This document shows, in pieces, positions 9,435 to 19,313 of a DNA stretch of 64,000 nt (position 1 is the stretch's first letter; each line of letters starts with the position of its first letter). Origin of the DNA: Vibrio owensii CAIM 1854 = LMG 25443 (lineage in GTDB: Bacteria > Pseudomonadota > Gammaproteobacteria > Enterobacterales > Vibrionaceae); assembly GCF_000817815.1 (NCBI RefSeq), contig NZ_JPRD01000014.1, positions 1 through 64,000 of the forward strand, written 5' to 3'. The notes under the pieces are model-generated. The model had not been told where the DNA came from and did no database searches. It saw nothing but the letters and a program-made list of their open reading frames with translations. The position numbers and the translations under genes were made by a program.

Positions 9435-10408
9435 ACTAACTCCTGCTCAGATAGCGGAAGAACTGGAAGTTCACATTTAGGCCAACCTTGCTCTAGCTGC
9501 ACTTTGAACAAACCAACGGTATCCAAACCTGGGATCTCATTAGGTAGTTGCCATTGTGCTAAGCGAGCAAGCTGGTTCAGGCCAAGGCTTGATTCAATGC
9601 TTGAACTGATTACGGCTTTAATACCTAATGTCTTCGCCTTTTCAATCAGCTTAATACAGAAATCAACTGAGCCGATCAGCGTTGGCTTGATGATGATGGT
9701 TTTCACGCCAGTAAGATCTTCTAAGCTGAAATCTTCACGGCGAACCGCATCTTGCAGTGTTTCATCCCACGCGATTGCAATACCCGTATTAATTGCAAAA
9801 GACAGGCTATCACCCGGAGAGCGGCATGGCTCTTCCAAGAAGGTAATACGCTGGCGTAGTGATGGTGCAATGTACTTAGCAAACTGCTGGGCTTTTTCTG
9901 GCGTCCAAGCACGGTTTGCATCAAGACGAAGCGTCAGCTGTGGAATCGATTCAAGGAACAAGTTCACTAGCATGCCGTCACGAATAGGTTCGTACAAACC
10001 CACTTTTACTTTCGCGACTTTTTCGCCTTCCATTTCGTTCAGTTTCGGGATCAGATCATCCGGATCACCGTTACACAGAGGGGCGACTTGGTACTTACCT
10101 TGTGCAGGTAAACCGCCTTCAAGTTCCAGCTGAGCCATAGACAGACCAAATGCAACCGATGGGTACATGTGGTTGTAATCTAAAGGCAAGTTTGCCACCC
10201 AGCGCTCTGCTTGTGCTTGCAGCTGAATGCCCGCTTCTTCAGTGCTTTCTAGGCTGAAGCCAACCAAAGGGGCAACTTCACCGCGACCAACCTTGTCACC
10301 GTCCGTTAATTCAAGGATATAACCTTTACGTTCCGTCAGCTTGTTATCACGTAGTATTACGCCACTGTCCATTGGTAGACAGTAACGGTAAATCTTCGCT
10401 TTACGCAT
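9419..10408 (-). CDS. menC: o-Succinylbenzoate synthase
   Basis: 329 residues, enolase superfamily. It dehydrates SHCHC to o-succinylbenzoate. The sequence shows the expected KVKVGLYEP lysine motif (about 131-139), LRLDANRAWT with a metal-ligand aspartate, FLEEPCRSP with a metal-ligand glutamate, AWDETLQ, and a further lysine in IIIKPTLIGS. The ATG is preceded by AGGA. The gene is separated from menB by 129 bases containing a hairpin, but it overlaps menE downstream. Confidence 0.94.
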   Translation of the reverse strand: MRKAKIYRYCLPMDSGVILRDNKLTERKGYILELTDGDKVGRGEVAPLVGFSLESTEEAGIQLQAQAERWVANLPLDYNHMYPSVAFGLSMAQLELEGGLPAQGKYQVAPLCNGDPDDLIPKLNEMEGEKVAKVKVGLYEPIRDGMLVNLFLESIPQLTLRLDANRAWTPEKAQQFAKYIAPSLRQRITFLEEPCRSPGDSLSFAINTGIAIAWDETLQDAVRREDFSLEDLTGVKTIIIKPTLIGSVDFCIKLIEKAKTLGIKAVISSSIESSLGLNQLARLAQWQLPNEIPGLDTVGLFKVQLEQGWPKCELPVLPLSEQELVWHSA

Positions 10409-10500
10409 AATTCGAATCCTATGTAATGCCGTATATTCTGAGCTTTTTAACGAGAGAACTCGCTAGTCTCCCAGAGGGCGAGACGCTCAGGACGAAAAAC

Positions 10501-10530
10501 GAAACAGAGGAGCACAAAGGCTCCTCTTCT
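10501..10530 (-). terminator. Hairpin between menB and menC
   Basis: The arms GAGGAGC / GCTCCTC (10507-10513, 10520-10526) lie 12 bases beyond the menB stop. On the minus strand they are followed by a T-rich stretch. This looks like a terminator or attenuator inside the men cluster, which would lower menC-menE expression or set them off as a separate unit. Confidence 0.6.
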
Positions 10531-10537
10531 ATACGGA

Positions 10538-11404
10538 TTATGGGTTACGAGGGAACTTGTCGAAGTCTGGGCGACGTTTCTCGTTGAATGCGTTACGACC
10601 TTCTTGGCCTTCATCTGTCATGTAGAACATCATAGTCGCGTTACCCGCCAGTTCTTGCAGACCCGCTTGGCCATCACAGTCCGCGTTCAATGCGGCTTTC
10701 AAGCAACGCAGTGCCATTGGGCTGTGTTGCAGAACTTCACGACACCAACGAACGGTTTCTTTCTCTAGATCCGCTAGTGGCACTACTGTGTTTACTAGGC
10801 CCATGTCTACCGCTTCTTGAGCGTTGTAGAAACGACATAGGAACCAGATTTCGCGAGCTTTCTTTTGGCCTACGATACGAGCCATGTAAGATGCGCCCCA
10901 ACCGCCGTCAAATGAACCCACTTTAGGGCCTGTTTGACCAAATTGAGCGTTGTCAGCCGCAATCGTTAGGTCACACATCATGTGCAGTACATGACCACCA
11001 CCCACAGCCCAACCGGCTACCGATGCGATCACTGGTTTTGGACAAGTACGAATATCGCGTTGGAAGTCCAATACGTTTAGGTGGTGCGTACCTTGGTCGT
11101 CTTTGTAGCCGCCGTAGTCACCACGGATCTTCTGGTCACCGCCAGAACAGAATGCGTCTTCACCTAGACCTGTCAGAATGATCACGCCAACACCAGAGTC
11201 GTAGCGTGCATCTGCCAACGCATCAATCATCTCTTTTACCGTTTGAGGACGAAACGCGTTACGCACTTGAGGACGTGCAATAGTGATTTTCGCGATACCA
11301 TCTACAGACTTGTGGTAATGAATGTCCTCGTATTTCTCGCTGCAATCTTTCCATTGAACCGGAGCGTAAAGTTCTTCTTCAGAAATGCCTACTGTTTTAG
11401 CCAT
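10538..11404 (-). CDS. menB: 1,4-Dihydroxy-2-naphthoyl-CoA synthase
   Basis: 288 residues, crotonase family. It closes the naphthoquinone ring from o-succinylbenzoyl-CoA. It is very close to E. coli MenB across its length, with AFCSGGDQK and GDYGGY (oxyanion and active-site loop), [33 protein letters not shown], and the C-terminus ending KFPRNP. Start 11404 (MAKTVGIS) is preferred; ATGs at 11416 and 11434 would only add a short non-conserved leader. The alternative 11434 start would overlap menH by 4 bases. Confidence 0.95.
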   Translation of the reverse strand: MAKTVGISEEELYAPVQWKDCSEKYEDIHYHKSVDGIAKITIARPQVRNAFRPQTVKEMIDALADARYDSGVGVIILTGLGEDAFCSGGDQKIRGDYGGYKDDQGTHHLNVLDFQRDIRTCPKPVIASVAGWAVGGGHVLHMMCDLTIAADNAQFGQTGPKVGSFDGGWGASYMARIVGQKKAREIWFLCRFYNAQEAVDMGLVNTVVPLADLEKETVRWCREVLQHSPMALRCLKAALNADCDGQAGLQELAGNATMMFYMTDEGQEGRNAFNEKRRPDFDKFPRNP

Positions 11405-11430
11405 GGTGATTCCCATTGTTCTCGTTGCTC

Positions 11431-12225
11431 TCACTCAAAGTGAGAATGAATTATTTGATTAACTTGCCTCGCAAATCGCTGTGGTTGCTCTTGGTGGACG
11501 TTATGTCCAGCACCTTCGATTTGTCGATACGCCAACCCGCTTGTCTCAGCCAGTTGGCTAAATTTTTTGTCTTTTTCGCCGCAGATATAATGCAGTGGAA
11601 CCGCTTGCTGTTGCAGAGCTGGGAGCAAATAAGATTGCTTCGCTAATGACGTTGCAATCAGCATATCCGCTACCGCGGAACCAAGATTAGCACTTCGTTT
11701 CGCAATCAATGTTTGTCTTTGCTCATGGTTTAGTGAAGAAAAGACCAACTGTTGGTACCAATCGTTCAAAACACAGGCAAGAGGCTCAGTTTTGAAACGC
11801 TTTGCCCAGCGCGAATCGTTTTCGAATCGAGCCTGTCTGTCTGACTCACTTTGAAGCCCGAAGTTTCCTCCTTCCACAATGCTTCCACAAATATTGAGAT
11901 CTGGAAAACATTGGTGAGCAAGGCCATGCATAGCAATGCGTCCACCCATTGAGTAACCAATCAGGATAAGCGGTTGTTGCGAAGGAAATAGTAAAGATAG
12001 TGCGGAATTGAGTAATTTGCAGCAATCATTCAGATCACTGCAAGAAATAAATTGGCTATGCCCATGACCAGGGAGGTCGACCGTAACACGTTCATACTTG
12101 GGTAACGCGTTGATACACGCTTGCCAATCTTCACCACTACCAAGCAAACCATGCAAAAACACCAGAGTAGGCAAAGTACTACTTTGGTGCTTTTCCGTTG
12201 CTGGGAAGCGTTTAGAATAGAGCAT
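11431..12225 (-). CDS. menH: 2-Succinyl-6-hydroxy-2,4-cyclohexadiene-1-carboxylate synthase
   Basis: 264 residues, alpha/beta hydrolase fold. It eliminates pyruvate from SEPHCHC in menaquinone synthesis. [12 protein letters not shown] gives the oxyanion loop (about 24-35), and [13 protein letters not shown] carries the nucleophile serine (about 88-100). The catalytic histidine is in [12 protein letters not shown] near the C-terminus. The gene overlaps menD upstream by 14 bases, consistent with a single transcript. Confidence 0.92.
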   Translation of the reverse strand: MLYSKRFPATEKHQSSTLPTLVFLHGLLGSGEDWQACINALPKYERVTVDLPGHGHSQFISCSDLNDCCKLLNSALSLLFPSQQPLILIGYSMGGRIAMHGLAHQCFPDLNICGSIVEGGNFGLQSESDRQARFENDSRWAKRFKTEPLACVLNDWYQQLVFSSLNHEQRQTLIAKRSANLGSAVADMLIATSLAKQSYLLPALQQQAVPLHYICGEKDKKFSQLAETSGLAYRQIEGAGHNVHQEQPQRFARQVNQIIHSHFE

Positions 12226-13930
12226 GCAAATTCTTGTTGAAGGATTTTAGCTGTTCTACCGCTTGGTTCGATGGCGTTTGAACTTCAACCACTAGCGCCC
12301 CTTCGCCGCTAGCAAAATGCTCAGAGACTATAGATTGATACTCAGCAAGCGTGTTCGGTTTGCGATACTGTAAACCAAACTGTTTCGCTGCATGTTCAAA
12401 TTCATAGCCATGAGGCATTTGATAGAACGACTCACGATGCTCTTGCGGTACAGGCAGTAAGTCAAAAATCGCACCACCATCGTTGTTAGTAATCACCAAC
12501 ACCGAAGGCAACTTGTTGTGCGTAAACAGTGCCAACGAGTTCAGCCCATATAAGGCAGAAGTATCGCCAATGAACATTAACATCGGGTTGTGGCGCGCGC
12601 GTTGTACCCCACTTGCCGTTGCAAACAAGCCATCAATGCCAGACGCACCACGGTTAGTGAAAACCTCTGTGTTATCAAGCTTGCCGAACATGTCGATCAA
12701 TCGGACAAACAGACTGTTGCCAACAAACAGATCCACACCTTGTGCGCGCTCAGCTACATCAATCGCTAACGCAATCTCACTCAGCTCACTCTTAGGGTCA
12801 GAAGCAAACAAGCCTTTCGCGTGTTGCGTGACCTGTTTGATGTCCGCGGCAAGTTCATTTGCCCAACCAGCGTGTTCTGATGAAAACTCCGTCGTACGTT
12901 CAACCCATGAGCTTGGCTGCTCTGCCCAGTGCCATTGTGGTAAGTGACTTTGGTTATCTCGCTCTAATCGAGGCGATACGTACCAATATTGAATGTCACC
13001 ACCTTGCTGATTGCGCGCTACGTGTTTTTCTAACCAGTGATTAAAACGTTTAGAAATGATTCGACTACCGAACTGCACGATTAAGTCACAACCATCCAGT
13101 TGGCTTGCCAATTTCGGATTCTGCAACCATAAATCAAAATGCGCCCAATCCGAGCTCACACCACTTTGCGGATCAGCAAGCACTGGCCAGCCCATTTGCT
13201 CTGCAAACGCTTGTGCAGCTTGCGCCTGAACCAGTGGCAAACTACCAATGACCACCACACCTTTGTTGTCCCCACAGCTTGGAATTGCACTGCTGGTTTT
13301 CGGGTTAAAGCGCTGGCAATACGTCACCTTGCTATCTCGCCAACCGGCAACGGTATCAAGATAGTCCTGATAGGCGCTCTTTTCTGTATTGGAGTACAAA
13401 GGCTCTGGGAACGCACAGTTAACGTGAACCGCGCTGCCTCTTAGGCGCTGAGTAAACATCACTTCATCAACAGAAGTAAGCAACCAGTTCAACGGAGTTG
13501 ATAGCGTAGGACTCGGCAGGTTAAGACTGTCAGAGACATGTCCTGAAAAAATACCCAATTGATTAATAGCTTGGTTTGCACCGCAACCTACCAGTTCAAC
13601 CGGACGGTCTGCAGTTAGCACCACCAGCTTTTCACCCGTCAGTTTTGCTTCAGCAATAGCAGGTAAAAGGTTAGCGACAGCGGTACCAGAGGTCACGATC
13701 AACGCAACCGGCTGTTTACTTGCCTTTGCAAGCCCAAGAGCCATAAAGCCTAAGCCACGCTCATCAAAGTGCGTGTGAATAGTAAAATTTGGGTTATCTG
13801 CCGCCTCGACCGTTAAAGGTGTAGAGCGGGAACCGGGTGCGATACAAACGTGGTTCACACCAAAGCGGTTCAATTCTGTCAGGATGGTTTCAGACCAGAT
13901 GCGATTCAATACAGCTTGATCTGCCTTCAT
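12212..13930 (-). CDS. menD: SEPHCHC synthase
   Basis: 572 residues, a thiamine-diphosphate enzyme. It joins 2-oxoglutarate and isochorismate, the first committed step of menaquinone synthesis. The N-terminal CIAPGSRSTPLTVEA and the catalytic glutamate region (THFDERGLGFMALGLAK, about 53-69) are clear. The ThDP-binding motif GDTSALYGLNSLALF lies in the C-terminal third with NNDGGAIFDLLP. The ATG overlaps the menF stop (ATGA, 4 bases). Confidence 0.95.
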   Translation of the reverse strand: MKADQAVLNRIWSETILTELNRFGVNHVCIAPGSRSTPLTVEAADNPNFTIHTHFDERGLGFMALGLAKASKQPVALIVTSGTAVANLLPAIAEAKLTGEKLVVLTADRPVELVGCGANQAINQLGIFSGHVSDSLNLPSPTLSTPLNWLLTSVDEVMFTQRLRGSAVHVNCAFPEPLYSNTEKSAYQDYLDTVAGWRDSKVTYCQRFNPKTSSAIPSCGDNKGVVVIGSLPLVQAQAAQAFAEQMGWPVLADPQSGVSSDWAHFDLWLQNPKLASQLDGCDLIVQFGSRIISKRFNHWLEKHVARNQQGGDIQYWYVSPRLERDNQSHLPQWHWAEQPSSWVERTTEFSSEHAGWANELAADIKQVTQHAKGLFASDPKSELSEIALAIDVAERAQGVDLFVGNSLFVRLIDMFGKLDNTEVFTNRGASGIDGLFATASGVQRARHNPMLMFIGDTSALYGLNSLALFTHNKLPSVLVITNNDGGAIFDLLPVPQEHRESFYQMPHGYEFEHAAKQFGLQYRKPNTLAEYQSIVSEHFASGEGALVVEVQTPSNQAVEQLKSFNKNLHALF

Positions 13931-15234
13931 GATGCAACCCCAAGCGGTGGGTGGTCTGAAATAAGAGATAGTAACGTCGACATTTTTTTATCTAACTCGG
14001 CCCATTCATGTTCTGCAATGGAGCCCGGAACAATACCCGCGCCAGCAAACAATTGGACTTGATCGCCTAAGATCAAAGCACTTCTGATTGCGACACAAAA
14101 CTCTGCACGCTCATGGCTAATGTAACCCATAGAGCCTGCATACCAGCCGCGTGCAAACGGCTCATTATCCAAAATAAATTGCATCGACTCTTTACGCGGT
14201 AAACCGGCTACCGCGGCGGTTGGCTGTAAAGCTGAAAGCAATTGAACACCGTTGATGCCTGCTTTCAGATCCGCATGAATATTACGCTTAAGGTGTTGGA
14301 CTTTTCTTAGACGAACAAGTCGAGGCTCTTTTTCTACTTCAACGCTCTCTGAATGTGGCGACAAGCGATCAACAATGTCATCCACCACATACTGGTTTTC
14401 GTTCAGGTTCTTTGAATCTTGAGATAACCAGTTTGCTAGCTCCATATCTTGCGTTGCATTGTCACCACGACCAATCGTGCCTGCTAATGCCTCAGTGTGG
14501 AGTTCATTTCCAACACGCGAATACAGACGCTCAGGGGTAGAGCCCATGAAGCTGTGCTTGCTGTCTAAGCTCAGTAGGAAATGGAAACTATGGTGGTTAT
14601 TTAGGTAACTCGCCTTCAGGAGTTGCGCAGCAGAAAGTGTCGAATCTAAACGAACTGTTGATTTGCGAGCTAAAACGACTTTTTTAAAATCGTCGTTCTC
14701 AATACCTGTCAGTACTTTCTCTACCAAATCATTCCATTGAGGCTCTGTTGGCGCATGATCAATAGAACGAATATGAGACGAAATTGGCGCAAGCATAGGC
14801 ACATCACAAACCAGCTTTTTCAAGCCTGCTAATGTACGGGTCTTATCTTCTGAGATATTCACTGCAAGCGACCATTGCTGATCAAAGCGAATCAACTCGA
14901 TTTGCGGCAGAAAGAAGAAAGACGGCATGCAGCGGCGGTTTTTCTCGTGCTGACCATCGAATGAACGCCCACCCCATACTCGTTGGCCTTCGCCAAGGAT
15001 CGTATAGGCAGGTCCTGGCTCAACAAATGAATGGAGCTGACCTAGGGCAACAACTTCTTCACGAGTATCACGGGACTGCCAGTAAAACTTGGGAAAAAGT
15101 GGTTGTGCTTCAAGCCAGTCAATAAACGCGAAATTGGGTTTCTCGCTGAGTGGCTCGACTAAACGTGTTTGATTGCCTTCCGTTTGCTGAACTCGCTCGA
15201 TAATTCTCTTTACGGCTTGATGGAACTGTGACAA
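13927..15234 (-). CDS. menF: Menaquinone-specific isochorismate synthase
   Basis: 435 residues, chorismate-utilising family. It converts chorismate to isochorismate for menaquinone. Visible motifs are FMGSTPERLYSR, EALAGTIGRGDN, HLKRNIHADL, LQPTAAVAGLPR and FARGWYAGSMGYI. The start is a TTG at 15234 with GAGG five bases upstream. First gene of the men cluster. A second isochorismate synthase (entC) at 59366 feeds the siderophore pathway, so the window holds both branches from chorismate. Confidence 0.93.
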   Translation of the reverse strand: MSQFHQAVKRIIERVQQTEGNQTRLVEPLSEKPNFAFIDWLEAQPLFPKFYWQSRDTREEVVALGQLHSFVEPGPAYTILGEGQRVWGGRSFDGQHEKNRRCMPSFFFLPQIELIRFDQQWSLAVNISEDKTRTLAGLKKLVCDVPMLAPISSHIRSIDHAPTEPQWNDLVEKVLTGIENDDFKKVVLARKSTVRLDSTLSAAQLLKASYLNNHHSFHFLLSLDSKHSFMGSTPERLYSRVGNELHTEALAGTIGRGDNATQDMELANWLSQDSKNLNENQYVVDDIVDRLSPHSESVEVEKEPRLVRLRKVQHLKRNIHADLKAGINGVQLLSALQPTAAVAGLPRKESMQFILDNEPFARGWYAGSMGYISHERAEFCVAIRSALILGDQVQLFAGAGIVPGSIAEHEWAELDKKMSTLLSLISDHPPLGVAS

Positions 15235-15451
15235 ATCAACCTCGAAGTCTATGAGGATAAGGGATAACTGACGGCTACTCTAAGTTTAGACCCAAAGCAA
15301 ATCAAGGTCGTATGCGATCTTTTGCAAAATCCTGTGATACCAACAGGACAAAAGTTAGCCACTAAACGGATAATTTACAGATTTTTATTCTAATAAAAAA
15401 CAAATTATTGTACTTTAATAAAGAAATTAACGATTTTTTAGGAATTATACA

Positions 15452-16666
15452 ATGCAAAATATCGGGATGTCGTCAAAACTCGACAATGTCTGCTACGACA
15501 TTAGGGGTCCTGTACTCAAACATGCTAAGCGCATGGAGGAAGAAGGGCATAAAATCCTAAAGCTAAACATTGGTAACCCCGCCCCATTTGGTTTTGACGC
15601 CCCTGATGAGATTTTAGTAGATGTAATCCGCAATCTACCAACTTCTCAAGGCTACTGTGATTCCAAAGGCATCTACTCTGCGCGTAAAGCCGTTGTACAA
15701 CACTACCAACGTAAAGGCATCCGCTCACTAGATGTTGAAGATGTATACGTAGGTAACGGCGTTTCAGAGCTAATCGTGATGGCAATGCAAGCGCTACTGA
15801 ACAACGGCGATGAAATGCTGATCCCTGCACCAGACTACCCATTGTGGACCGCATCTGTTGCTCTGTCTGGTGGTAAACCTGTGCATTACATCTGTGATGA
15901 AGGCGCAGACTGGTATCCTGATCTAGAAGACATCAAAAAGAAAATCACCCCGAAAACGCGTGGTATTGTTCTGATCAACCCGAACAACCCAACGGGTGCG
16001 GTATACAGTCGTGATTTTCTACTAGAAGTTATCGAGATTGCCCGCCAACACAACCTGATCATCTTCGCTGACGAGATCTACGACAAAGTGCTTTACGACG
16101 GAGCGACACACACCTCAGTCGCGACACTAACAGAAGACGTGCTAGTGATGACCTTTAACGGTCTGTCAAAAGCATACCGTGTTTGTGGCTTCCGTGGCGG
16201 CTGGATGTTCCTAACTGGCCCTAAACATCTGGCGCAAGGTTACATCAACGGTCTTGAGCTGCTTTCGTCAATGCGTTTATGTGCCAACGTACCGATGCAA
16301 CACGCGATTCAAACCGCATTGGGTGGCTACCAAAGTATTAATGAGCTGATCTTGCCGGGTGGTCGTTTGCTTGAACAACGTAACCGTGCTTACGAGCTGA
16401 TCAACCAGATCCCTGGGGTTTCTTGTGTGAAGCCGAAAGGCGCGATGTACTTGTTCCCGAAAATCGACACCAAGATGTACAACATCAAGAATGACCAGCA
16501 GATGGTGCTGGATTTCTTGAAGCAAGAAAAAGTGCTGCTCGTACAGGGCTCAGGCTTTAACTGGCCGAAACCGGATCACTTCCGTATCGTTACCCTGCCG
16601 CACGTAGAAGATCTTGAAACCGCGATTGGCCGCTTTGAGCGGTTCCTATCAACGTATAGCCAGTAG
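15452..16666 (+). CDS. alaA: Alanine aminotransferase
   Basis: 404 residues, class I PLP aminotransferase very similar to E. coli AlaA (YfbQ, 405 residues). It transfers an amino group from glutamate to pyruvate to make alanine. The PLP-lysine motif is TFNGLSKAYRVCGFRGGWM; LINPNNPTGAVYSRDF and FADEIYDKVLYDG are also diagnostic. The ATG has AGGAATT upstream. It is followed by a strong terminator and then yfbR, the same neighbour order as in E. coli. Confidence 0.95.
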   Translation: MQNIGMSSKLDNVCYDIRGPVLKHAKRMEEEGHKILKLNIGNPAPFGFDAPDEILVDVIRNLPTSQGYCDSKGIYSARKAVVQHYQRKGIRSLDVEDVYVGNGVSELIVMAMQALLNNGDEMLIPAPDYPLWTASVALSGGKPVHYICDEGADWYPDLEDIKKKITPKTRGIVLINPNNPTGAVYSRDFLLEVIEIARQHNLIIFADEIYDKVLYDGATHTSVATLTEDVLVMTFNGLSKAYRVCGFRGGWMFLTGPKHLAQGYINGLELLSSMRLCANVPMQHAIQTALGGYQSINELILPGGRLLEQRNRAYELINQIPGVSCVKPKGAMYLFPKIDTKMYNIKNDQQMVLDFLKQEKVLLVQGSGFNWPKPDHFRIVTLPHVEDLETAIGRFERFLSTYSQ

Positions 16667-16689
16667 TAATTACTGCTGATCTCTCATAT

Positions 16690-16725
16690 GCTTAGAGGAG
16701 CTCCTAGTGAGCTCCTTTTTTTGTA
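16690..16725 (+). terminator. Intrinsic terminator after alaA
   Basis: The arms AGGAGCTC (16696-16703) and GAGCTCCT (16709-16716) are followed by a run of T. Confidence 0.88.
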
Positions 16726-16749
16726 TCAGAATCAAAATTGGAGACAGCA

Positions 16750-17334
16750 ATGAAAGAAAGCCATTTTTTCGCCCACTTGGCACGAATGAAGCTAATCCAA
16801 CGCTGGCCCTTAATGCGCTCAGTATCACCAGAAAACGTTTCTGAACACAGCTTGCAAGTCGCGTTTGTTGCTCATGCCCTTGCCCTAATCAAAAACAAAA
16901 AGTTTGGCGGTACACTGAATCCCGAACGCATTGCTATTCTTGCGATGTACCATGACTCCAGTGAAGTATTAACGGGTGACCTTCCAACCCCAGTTAAGTA
17001 TTACAACCCAGAAATTTCTAAAGAATATAAAAAGATAGAAGCCGCAGCCGAGCAAAAGCTACTATCCATGCTGCCAGAAGAATTCCAAGACGATTTTGCA
17101 CCGTATCTGCTTTCGCACTCTGCACATGAAGAAGATGCCTTGATCGTTAAGCAAGCCGACTCCATCTGCGCGTACTTAAAATGTCTCGAAGAACTGAGCG
17201 CAGGTAACCACGAGTTTGCCTTGGCTAAAAAGCGCCTAGACATCACACTGCAAGAACGCAAAACTCCAGAAATGGAATACTTCCTTCATACCTTTGCCCC
17301 AAGTTTTGAATTATCGCTGGATGAAATCAGTTAG
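16750..17334 (+). CDS. yfbR: 5'-Deoxynucleotidase
   Basis: 194 residues, HD-domain family. It removes phosphate from deoxyribonucleoside 5'-monophosphates. Metal-binding signatures are [13 protein letters not shown] (first histidine), [12 protein letters not shown] (the HD pair), and a later aspartate in [13 protein letters not shown]. The start at 16750 has GGAGAC upstream; a 4-codon longer reading from 16738 is less likely. The end of the gene is only 15 bases from the next, a dNTP triphosphohydrolase, so two dNTP-degrading HD enzymes are probably co-transcribed. Confidence 0.93.
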   Translation: MKESHFFAHLARMKLIQRWPLMRSVSPENVSEHSLQVAFVAHALALIKNKKFGGTLNPERIAILAMYHDSSEVLTGDLPTPVKYYNPEISKEYKKIEAAAEQKLLSMLPEEFQDDFAPYLLSHSAHEEDALIVKQADSICAYLKCLEELSAGNHEFALAKKRLDITLQERKTPEMEYFLHTFAPSFELSLDEIS

Positions 17335-17349
17335 TTGATGGAGAGAAAA

Positions 17350-18672
17350 GTGTCGTTTGAATTAGATGCCTTGTGGCAAGAACGCCATGATGATGAACAT
17401 AAAATCCGCCGTGACGATCATCGTAGTCCTTATCAGCGAGATCGCGCTCGTATACTGCATTCTGCGGCATTTCGTCGCCTACAAGCGAAGACTCAAGTCC
17501 ACGGCAACAGCTTAGAAGATTTCCACCGTACCCGTTTGACCCACTCTCTTGAAGCGGCGCAATTGGGCACGGGCATTGTGGCTCAACTGAAAAAGAAGCA
17601 ACCGGAGTTTCGAGACTTACTGCCTTCAGACAGTTTGATTGATTCGCTCTGTTTGGCACACGATATCGGTCACCCACCCTATGGTCATGGTGGCGAAGTC
17701 GCGCTGAACTACATGATGCGTGAACATGGCGGCTTTGAAGGCAATGCCCAGACGTTTCGTATTGTCACCAAGCTAGAACCTTACACCGAACACTTTGGCA
17801 TGAACTTGTCACGCCGCGCCTTACTCGGTTTGATTAAATACCCTGCTCTGCTGAGTCAAACAAGAGCGCTTTGCATGCCCGAACCTGTCGAGCATCAACG
17901 CAAACTCAAAGCCAAAGACTGGAGCCCGGCAAAAGGCCTTTATGACTGTGATAAAGACTTGTTTGATTGGGTCATTGCCCCACTGACGGACAATGACAAA
18001 GCCCTGTTGAGTCAAATGCGCTGTCGTCCAGAGTCAGACCTAGAACACTGTAAAACCCGCTTTAAATCGCTCGACTGCTCGATCATGGAACTTGCGGACG
18101 ATATCGCTTACGGCGTGCATGATTTGGAAGATGCGATAGTGCTTGGCATGGTCACACGTCAGCAATGGCAAGAAGGCGCAGCCAGTCAATTAGCGGATTG
18201 TGGTGACCCGTGGTTTGAGGAGCATATTGGTTCTATCGGCCAAATGCTCTTTAGCGGTAAACACCATCAACGCAAAGATGCGATTGGTGGCATGGTGAAT
18301 GCGCTGTTGACCAGTATTTCAATCAAAGTGGTGGATGAACCGTTTAATAACCCGCTCTTAGCTTGGAATGCCTGTTTAGAGCCACACATGGCTAAAGCAT
18401 TAGAAGTGCTCAAACACTTCGTGAGCCAATATGTGATTCAAGTGCATCAAGTACAGATCGTAGAGTACAAAGGCCAGCAGATCATCATGGATTTGTTTGA
18501 AGCTCTAAGTGCGGACCCTGAGCGTCTGCTGCCACCGCACACTCGCTCACTATGGCAAGAAGCAAGCTGCGAAAGTGCAAAGATGCGCGTGATTGCAGAT
18601 TACATCTCAGCAATGACCGATGGCCACGCACAAAAGCTGCATCGACAGTTGTTCTCTTCAATTGTCCTTTAG
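17350..18672 (+). CDS. HD-domain dGTP triphosphohydrolase, anti-phage type
   Basis: 440 residues. Start is GTG at 17350 with GGAG seven bases upstream; the ATG at 17338 lacks a binding site. The HD motif is complete: H65 in RLTHSLEAAQ, then H104-D105 in LAHDIGHPPYGHG, and a late aspartate in ELADDIAYGVHD. The N-terminal ILHSAAFRRLQAKTQV is typical of dGTPases. It hydrolyses dGTP to deoxyguanosine and triphosphate. Members of about this length are named anti-phage dGTPases after work showing bacterial dGTPases deplete dNTPs on infection. Placement beside yfbR supports a dNTP-pool role. Whether this protein defends against phage is unproven. Confidence 0.88.
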   Translation: MSFELDALWQERHDDEHKIRRDDHRSPYQRDRARILHSAAFRRLQAKTQVHGNSLEDFHRTRLTHSLEAAQLGTGIVAQLKKKQPEFRDLLPSDSLIDSLCLAHDIGHPPYGHGGEVALNYMMREHGGFEGNAQTFRIVTKLEPYTEHFGMNLSRRALLGLIKYPALLSQTRALCMPEPVEHQRKLKAKDWSPAKGLYDCDKDLFDWVIAPLTDNDKALLSQMRCRPESDLEHCKTRFKSLDCSIMELADDIAYGVHDLEDAIVLGMVTRQQWQEGAASQLADCGDPWFEEHIGSIGQMLFSGKHHQRKDAIGGMVNALLTSISIKVVDEPFNNPLLAWNACLEPHMAKALEVLKHFVSQYVIQVHQVQIVEYKGQQIIMDLFEALSADPERLLPPHTRSLWQEASCESAKMRVIADYISAMTDGHAQKLHRQLFSSIVL

Positions 18673-18692
18673 AGAAGTACTCTACCGGTTCG

Positions 18693-19310
18693 TTACTCGT
18701 CTTTCAGATAGTTCTTTTCAAATACGCCCGGAGGCATCTGGGCGATTTGAAATTCGATCATCTTCTCAAACGCCGTTAGCAAAGGCGTGAAATCTTTCCC
18801 AGTCTCCATAAGGCTCAGTGCATGAAAGCCGGCTTCCACTGTTGATAAGCTGTTGTTCGATGGTGCCTTACGAATGGTGTAATGCCCTTGCAGATCCTCT
18901 GGCAGTTTAACCGTTGGGATAGCATGCAAGTTGGTCGAAAGTTGCCACATTTTGTAGGCTTTCTTCCAAGTACCATCTAGTAAAATCAAACGTATTTTCT
19001 TATTTGCCGTCCCACCTACCGTCGCCAACTCTGAAAGGCACAACGATTGTTCTGAAGGGTAAAGAATGAAATGCTGGTAAGCGCTGTCCTCGAGCAACGT
19101 ATTCAACGCTTCATTGTTAGAAAAGTCTTCTCCAATCAGACAAGTACAATGATTTAGGCTCAAATTGAGAATCCGTGCCGTACCAAGAGGACGATGTTCT
19201 TCACTCGTATGCTGAAGGATGATAAGTTCAACCTCGTTTGCTAGCGGTACAATCCATTGGCAAATACAAGCTTTGCGCGACTTTCCACACTGAGAACAAT
19301 AACGAGACAT
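18693..19310 (-). CDS. tapT: DTW-domain tRNA-uridine aminocarboxypropyltransferase
   Basis: 205 residues. The cysteine cluster C-x2-C-x6-C-x-C at the N-terminus (YCSQCGKSRKACICQW) and the DTW-type core LLDGTWKKAYKM are visible. Such enzymes move the aminocarboxypropyl group of S-adenosylmethionine to a tRNA uridine; TapT modifies U47. The match to TapT rather than another DTW paralogue is likely but not certain. It starts only 3 bases from the divergent rhombosortase start, so the promoters of each gene must lie inside the other. Confidence 0.8.
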   Translation of the reverse strand: MSRYCSQCGKSRKACICQWIVPLANEVELIILQHTSEEHRPLGTARILNLSLNHCTCLIGEDFSNNEALNTLLEDSAYQHFILYPSEQSLCLSELATVGGTANKKIRLILLDGTWKKAYKMWQLSTNLHAIPTVKLPEDLQGHYTIRKAPSNNSLSTVEAGFHALSLMETGKDFTPLLTAFEKMIEFQIAQMPPGVFEKNYLKDE

Positions 19311-19313
19311 AGA

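Noticed and set aside
9282..10133. Long plus-strand frame of 283 codons
   Set aside because: It lies opposite menE and menC, is rich in Ser/Cys/Arg in a shadow-frame pattern, and has no ribosome binding site.
12483..12947. Plus-strand frame of 154 codons
   Set aside because: Antisense to menD, with no start signal; composition is that of a complementary frame.
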